In this document: one piece after another, positions 11,185 through 15,076 of the stretch
How positions within the stretch are numbered: the stretch's first letter is position 1
Layout of the letters: each line of letters begins with the position of its first letter
Source: JANOAR01 sp031411235
GTDB taxonomy: Bacteria; Verrucomicrobiota; Verrucomicrobiia; Verrucomicrobiales; Verrucomicrobiaceae
DNA length: 15,076 nt
Assembly (NCBI GenBank): GCA_031411235.1
Contig: JANOAR010000184.1
Location: forward strand, 1 to 15,076
Direction of reading: 5' to 3'
The notes under the pieces: generated by a model
Told to the model about the DNA's origin: nothing
What the model saw: the letters and a program-made list of their open reading frames with translations, nothing else
The model's database searches: none
Translations under genes and position numbers: made by a program

Positions 11185-13949
11185 GGCTTCTGATAAAGGA
11201 ACATGTTCTTGCCCACGCTGTAGCTGTGGAGGTCGTTGAGGTAGCCGCCGTTATAGCCGCCGAAGAGCAGCATCTCGGTGCCCGTCCACACGGCGGTGTG
11301 GGCGGCGCGAGTGGGCGGTTGGTTGGCGGTGGCGGTGCTCGTCCACATGCCAGTGAGTGTGGCGTAACGTCCGCCGAGGCCGAGGTAGCCCGCGCTGTAT
11401 CCGCCCCAGACGAGGACTTCTGTGCCCGTCCAGACGGCGCTGTGGTAGCTGCGGGCGACGGGGGCGCCAGCGGTGACACTTGCCGTCCAGGCATTGGTGC
11501 TGGGCGTGTAGTGGCCGCCGTCCGCTAAGTTGAGCGTGCCGTTGTAGCCGCCCCAGATGATCATTTGTGAGCCTGTCCAGGTGGCGCTGTGATCGGAGCG
11601 AGCGGCGGGGGCACTGGTGGTGCTGAGGGCTGTCCACGTCGCGGTCGTGGGGTTGTAGCGAGCGCCGTCGGCGAGGTAGGTGCTGCCGTTGAAGCCGCCG
11701 AAAAGGATCATCTCGGTGTCTGTCCAGACGGCGCTGTGGTCGCTGCGCAGGGTGGGCGGCGAGCCTGTGGTGGGGAGCGTGGTCCAAGTGTTGGTCGTGG
11801 GGCTAAAGGAAGCGCCTGTGGCGAGGTAGGTGCCGCCGTAGCCGCCCCAGACGATCATGGAGCTGCCTGCCCACACGGCGGTGTGGAGGTAGCGCAGGCT
11901 CGGGGCATTCAGTGCGGGCAGTGCGCTCCAGGTGTCGCTGGTGGGATTGTAGCGAGCGCCGTCGCCGAGGAATGCGGTGCCGTTGTAGCCGCCGAAGACG
12001 ATCATTTCACTGCCGCTCCAGACGGCGGTGTGGCCGTAGCGAATGGTCGGTGCGCTGGTGGTGCTGATGAGCGTCCAGGTGCTGGTACTGGGGTTGTAGC
12101 GTGCGCCGTCGTTGAGGATGGCGAGATCATTGGCTCCGCCCCAGACGATCATTTCGCTGCCCGTCCAGATGGCGCTGTGACTGGAGCGAACACTCAGTGG
12201 GCAAGTGGGCGCGGCGGTGCTCCAGGTATTGGTGCTGGTGGCGTATCGACCGCCATCGGGGAAGTGGCTGGTGCCATTGCCCGCGCCCCAGACGATCATT
12301 TCACTGCCCGTCCAGATGGCGGTGTGGTCGTAGCGCGCGGTCGGTGCGCTGGTGGTGCTGGTGGCGATCCAAAGGTTGGTTGTGGGGTTGTAGCGTCCGC
12401 CGTCATTCACGGCGGCGGTGCCGTTGTAGCCGCCCCAGACGATTAGTTCTGTGCCGCTCCAGACAAAGGAATGCGAGTCGCGTGCGGTGGGTGCGAGGGC
12501 CGGGCTGATGGCAAGCCAAGTATTCGTTGTGGGATTGTAGCGCGAGCCATCGGCGGCATCGGTGGTGCCATCGGTGCCGCCCCAGAGGCACATGACTGAG
12601 CCCGTCCAGACGGCGGCGTGGAAATAACGGGCGGTGGGCGCTGATGTGGGGGTGATGGTTGTCCAGGTATTGGACGTGGGGCTGTAGCGAGCGCCATCGG
12701 CCAGGGCGGCGGTGCCGCTGCTGCCGCCCCAGATGAGCATTTCCGTGCTGCTCATGACGGCGGTGTGGTAGTAGCGGGCGGAGGGTGCGCCGATGGTGGT
12801 GATGGTAGTCCAGGCGTTGGTCGTTGGATTGTAGCGTGCGCCTGAGTTGAGGTAGGCACCGTTGAAGCCGCCGAACACGATCATCTCGGTGCCGCTCCAG
12901 ACGGCGCTGTGGCGGTAGCGTGGGGCGGGTGCGCTGGTGGAGGAGATCGTCGTCCAAGTATTCGTCGTGGGGTTGTAGCGACCGCCATCGCTCAAATAAG
13001 TGCTGCCGTTGTAACCGCCGAAGATGACCATCTCGGTGCCCGTCCAGAGGGCAGTGTGGTAGTAGCGAGCGCTCGGTGCGCCGCTGGCATTTACGGCTGT
13101 CCAAGCATTGCTCGTGGGGTTGTAGCGAGCGCCGTCACCGTAGTAGCCACTGCTGGTGTGGAAGCCGCCCCAGACAATCATTTCACTGCCCGTCCACACG
13201 GCGGTATGCCCACTGCGAGCCGAAGGCGAGCCATTGCTGCGCAACTGCCAGCCATCAGCCAAGGACGTGCTGCCGATCTTCACAAAGCCGGCGGCGGTGA
13301 GTGCGGCGCTCTCATTTGTAGAGAGCACCAAGCCACCGCTGCCAACGGCGCTTTGACCGCTGGCGGAGAGATTCGCGGCGGCTGCGCCCGAGGTTAATTT
13401 TGCCGAAGTGATGCTGCCATCCGCGAGAGCCGCAGCGCCCACCGCACCCGCAGCGAGCGCCGTGCTGCCAACGGCCCCCGTGGCAATTTTTGCCGAAGTG
13501 ATCGCGCCATCCGCGACGGTGCTGGCCATCATCGCGTAGCCCACGGCGGCGATGCGTTGATCCGGCGAGAGCAACTGCGAACCGAGCACGCCGTTGTTAA
13601 ACCACACGCGCAGGCGCACATCGGCGTTGCTGAAAACCGAGGCTGGAATTGCCTGCATATTGGTGAGCGATGTATCGCCGAGCTTCACCGAATACAGCCC
13701 CTTCGACACCGCGAGCGTCACCGCCGCCGTGGGCTCGCTGCCTGCCGTGCTGGTGCCGTTGTTGCTCCAGTAGGTTGTGGTGCCCGTGGCATTCACGAGG
13801 GCAAATTTGAACGTGCCGTTGCCGTCGAAGTTGGTCGTGCCGACGACGACGCGGCCCTGGAAATTGATGAGCGATGGAACCTGAGCCTGGAGGGGCGCGA
13901 AGCAGAAAAACAGGGCGGTGAGGCCGATGAAAAAGCGGACGTGTGACAT
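11181..13949 (-). CDS. Secreted protein with 14 kelch repeats
   Basis: The product is 922 residues. It has a signal peptide (MSHVRFFIGLTALFFCFAPL, then QAQ), then the module QVPSLINFQGRV...SKGLYSVKLGD (to about residue 140), almost the same as in the truncated gene at 1-1133. Next are DGAITSAKIATGAV-type repeats (about 145-200), a likely trimer-forming stalk. From about residue 235 to the end I count 14 repeats of about 49 residues with the pattern APxARYxHTAVWTGxEMIVWGG, then DGARYNPTTNTWT. This is the kelch motif (Gly-Gly, Tyr and Trp in place), enough for two seven-bladed beta-propellers. Kelch propellers bind proteins or sugars. The last repeat decays (HSYSVGKNMFLYQKP). The repeats are about 147 bp each at DNA level. 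The gene is translationally coupled to the gene at 10276-11184. Confidence 0.92.
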   Translation of the reverse strand: MSHVRFFIGLTALFFCFAPLQAQVPSLINFQGRVVVGTTNFDGNGTFKFALVNATGTTTYWSNNGTSTAGSEPTAAVTLAVSKGLYSVKLGDTSLTNMQAIPASVFSNADVRLRVWFNNGVLGSQLLSPDQRIAAVGYAMMASTVADGAITSAKIATGAVGSTALAAGAVGAAALADGSITSAKLTSGAAAANLSASGQSAVGSGGLVLSTNESAALTAAGFVKIGSTSLADGWQLRSNGSPSARSGHTAVWTGSEMIVWGGFHTSSGYYGDGARYNPTSNAWTAVNASGAPSARYYHTALWTGTEMVIFGGYNGSTYLSDGGRYNPTTNTWTTISSTSAPAPRYRHSAVWSGTEMIVFGGFNGAYLNSGARYNPTTNAWTTITTIGAPSARYYHTAVMSSTEMLIWGGSSGTAALADGARYSPTSNTWTTITPTSAPTARYFHAAVWTGSVMCLWGGTDGTTDAADGSRYNPTTNTWLAISPALAPTARDSHSFVWSGTELIVWGGYNGTAAVNDGGRYNPTTNLWIATSTTSAPTARYDHTAIWTGSEMIVWGAGNGTSHFPDGGRYATSTNTWSTAAPTCPLSVRSSHSAIWTGSEMIVWGGANDLAILNDGARYNPSTSTWTLISTTSAPTIRYGHTAVWSGSEMIVFGGYNGTAFLGDGARYNPTSDTWSALPALNAPSLRYLHTAVWAGSSMIVWGGYGGTYLATGASFSPTTNTWTTLPTTGSPPTLRSDHSAVWTDTEMILFGGFNGSTYLADGARYNPTTATWTALSTTSAPAARSDHSATWTGSQMIIWGGYNGTLNLADGGHYTPSTNAWTASVTAGAPVARSYHSAVWTGTEVLVWGGYSAGYLGLGGRYATLTGMWTSTATANQPPTRAAHTAVWTGTEMLLFGGYNGGYLNDLHSYSVGKNMFLYQKP

Positions 13950-14229
13950 GGTTGGTGGAATTATCGGGCCGCAATTATGTCAGGGTTGAATAAGCAGGAC
14001 TAGAAATGGTTGCTCAGGTTTTGAAGGGGGGATGCTGGTGGACTATGGGCGTATTGTTGGCGCAGGCGTGTAAAGAGCCGATGAGTGAGAAGGCTGAGAT
14101 TTGTTAAGCTGGTGTAAAAGTTCGCAGATTCACCAGCGGTGCGTTGGGCAGGGAGATTCATCCGCCCTTCCATTCGCTGTTTGACGCCCTCCCCTCCGCT
14201 CGCTACAAATCGCGCCCCGCGCAAATTTT
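13950..14229. other. Divergent intergenic region, kelch gene and nuoA
   Basis: These 280 bases separate the minus-strand kelch gene from plus-strand nuoA, so at least two promoters should lie here. AT-rich patches at 13960-14000 and around 14100-14120 are possible places, but I find no pair of -35 and -10 boxes good enough to annotate. No repeat of the families seen elsewhere in the window is present. Confidence 0.5.
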
Positions 14230-14604
14230 ATGCTCCAGAGCTATCTCCCCATTCTTATTCAAGTCCTTGTCGCCGGTGGCTTCGCTGGCGCGACATTGCT
14301 CGTCAGTGTGTTGCTCGGCAAGGCTGGCAAAACCAGTGCCATCAAGGACAGTGCCTATGAATGCGGCATGTTGCCCATCGGCGAGGCTCAACCGCGCTTC
14401 AGCGTGAAGTTCTACATCGTCGCGATGCTGTTTGTGCTCTTCGATATTGAAGTCGTCTTCCTTTACCCCTGGGCGGTGATTTATCGCGACTTCCTGGCCG
14501 TATATGGCGCTTCCATCTTTGGCACCATGCTGGGCTTTGTGGGTATCCTCGGCGTTGCCTTCGCCTATGCCTGGCGCAAGGGCGCACTGGAGTGGAAGTC
14601 TTAG
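14230..14604 (+). CDS. nuoA: NADH-quinone oxidoreductase subunit A
   Basis: The product is 124 residues, the usual size for NuoA. It has three membrane segments (about 6-28, 62-84 and 92-115). The loop after the first carries the family signature SAYECGMLPIGEAQPRFSVKFY, and the second helix contains FVLFDIEVVFLYPWA with the conserved Asp-Ile-Glu. NuoA is part of the proton-pumping membrane arm of complex I, near the quinone channel. The ATG at 14230 has no strong ribosome binding site before it. The next genes are a Dabb-domain protein and a GYF_2-type protein rather than nuoB, so this copy is not at the head of a standard nuo operon within the window. Confidence 0.95.
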   Translation: MLQSYLPILIQVLVAGGFAGATLLVSVLLGKAGKTSAIKDSAYECGMLPIGEAQPRFSVKFYIVAMLFVLFDIEVVFLYPWAVIYRDFLAVYGASIFGTMLGFVGILGVAFAYAWRKGALEWKS

Positions 14605-14650
14605 TGCATTCAGGCTCTTCAGCTGGTAAAGCCATCGCTACTCACCTCGC

Positions 14651-14968
14651 ATGATCGCACACATCAGCCTCTACAAGCTCAAGCCCGAAGTCACGCCCGA
14701 CCGCCTGGAGGAGATGATGTCTCTCACTCGCGTCCACCTGCTGCGCATCCCCGAAGTGCTCGCCGTTCGCACAGGCAAGCGCACCGATGCCAATGAGCCG
14801 TGGGAGTGGTATGTGGGCATGGAAGTCGAGAGCAAGGACAAACTCGTCATCGCTCAGGATGACCCGCATTATCTCAAGTACCGCGAAGAAATCCTGCGCC
14901 CCGCAGTCGCCGAGCAATGCGTCCAGTCCTTCGAGATGGATCCACGAAAAGACGTCAAATACTCCTGA
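14651..14968 (+). CDS. Dabb (stress-responsive A/B barrel) domain protein
   Basis: The product is 105 residues, the usual size for a single Dabb domain. MIAHISLYKLKPEVTPDRLEEM gives the first strand and helix; IPEVLAVRTGKR, WEWYVGMEVESKDKL and the DDPHYLKYREEILRP ending match the ferredoxin-like dimeric barrel, including the H-xx-Y segment typical of the family. Most members have no known reaction; some bind small hydrophobic ligands. It is cytoplasmic, with no signal peptide. It begins 46 bases after the nuoA stop, in the same direction, and may share its transcript. Confidence 0.85.
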   Translation: MIAHISLYKLKPEVTPDRLEEMMSLTRVHLLRIPEVLAVRTGKRTDANEPWEWYVGMEVESKDKLVIAQDDPHYLKYREEILRPAVAEQCVQSFEMDPRKDVKYS

Positions 14969-14981
14969 ATAATCCAACGCC

Positions 14982-15076
14982 ATGAAACCCTGGTTCTACG
15001 TCGATACCGAGCGCCAACGCCACCAAGTCACTGAAGATCAACTCCAGTCGCTCGTGCAGAGCGGCGTCATCCGGCC
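14982..15076 (+). CDS. GYF_2-type domain protein, 3' end outside window
   Basis: The ATG at 14982 begins 13 bases after the stop of the Dabb gene, and 31 codons are visible before the right edge. They read MKPWFYVDTERQRHQVTEDQ, then LQSLVQSGVIRP. The Trp-Phe-Tyr start, the LQSLVQSG helix and the VIRP turn match the beginning of GYF_2 (DUF4339) domains, which often sit at the N-terminus of membrane proteins. The rest of the protein is not in the window, so its function cannot be judged. Confidence 0.7.
   Translation, partial: MKPWFYVDTERQRHQVTEDQLQSLVQSGVIR

Noticed and set aside
1..15076. tRNA, rRNA, riboswitch or insertion-sequence transposase genes
   Set aside because: I looked for cloverleaf-like or rRNA-like stretches and for transposase motifs on both strands and saw none.

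Overview
The window is a GC-rich bacterial chromosome segment, probably from a Verrucomicrobiota member (Prosthecobacter or Verrucomicrobium-like). I infer this from gene style, not from a marker gene: secreted proteins with a 'LPDDW...DPDGDGYTNAFEY' calcium-binding-like motif, Gram-negative envelope proteins, 'QVPxLINxQGRV' surface proteins and short intergenic repeats. Everything from 1 to 13949 is on the minus strand. The last 850 bases are on the plus strand, so the divergent point lies at 13950-14229.

Region 1 (1-3111): the 5' part of a tail-fibre-like secreted protein gene that runs off the left edge; a strong intrinsic terminator; a protein of unknown function with a C-terminal beta domain; then about 1 kb without a convincing gene. 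That 1 kb holds a 21-bp tandem array built on GGTACC and a 32-bp inverted repeat.

Region 2 (3112-10147): a same-strand cluster that reads, in transcription order, secreted TPR protein, small PqqD-like protein, CarB-type ATP-grasp ligase, PLP-dependent DAP/ornithine-type decarboxylase, a urea-transporter/M23-metallopeptidase fusion, and an outer-membrane beta-barrel protein. The cytoplasmic enzymes, inner-membrane fusion, periplasmic TPR protein and outer-membrane protein could form one pathway that makes or modifies an amino-acid or peptide product and moves it through the envelope. This is inference. I recognise no full described system, and it is the best candidate here for an undescribed one.

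Region 3 (10276-13949): a translationally coupled pair of secreted proteins. The upstream gene encodes 14 kelch repeats behind the same N-terminal module found in the truncated gene at the left edge. The downstream gene encodes a small secreted protein with a calcium-binding-like motif.

Region 4 (14230-15076, plus strand): nuoA of respiratory complex I, a Dabb-domain protein, and the start of a GYF_2-type protein.

Gene boundaries in regions 2 and 3 are filled by short heptamer repeats of two related kinds (GAATGAT-like and GAATTAG-like), often as inverted pairs. They supply some of the stop codons, one possible start codon and part of one signal peptide.
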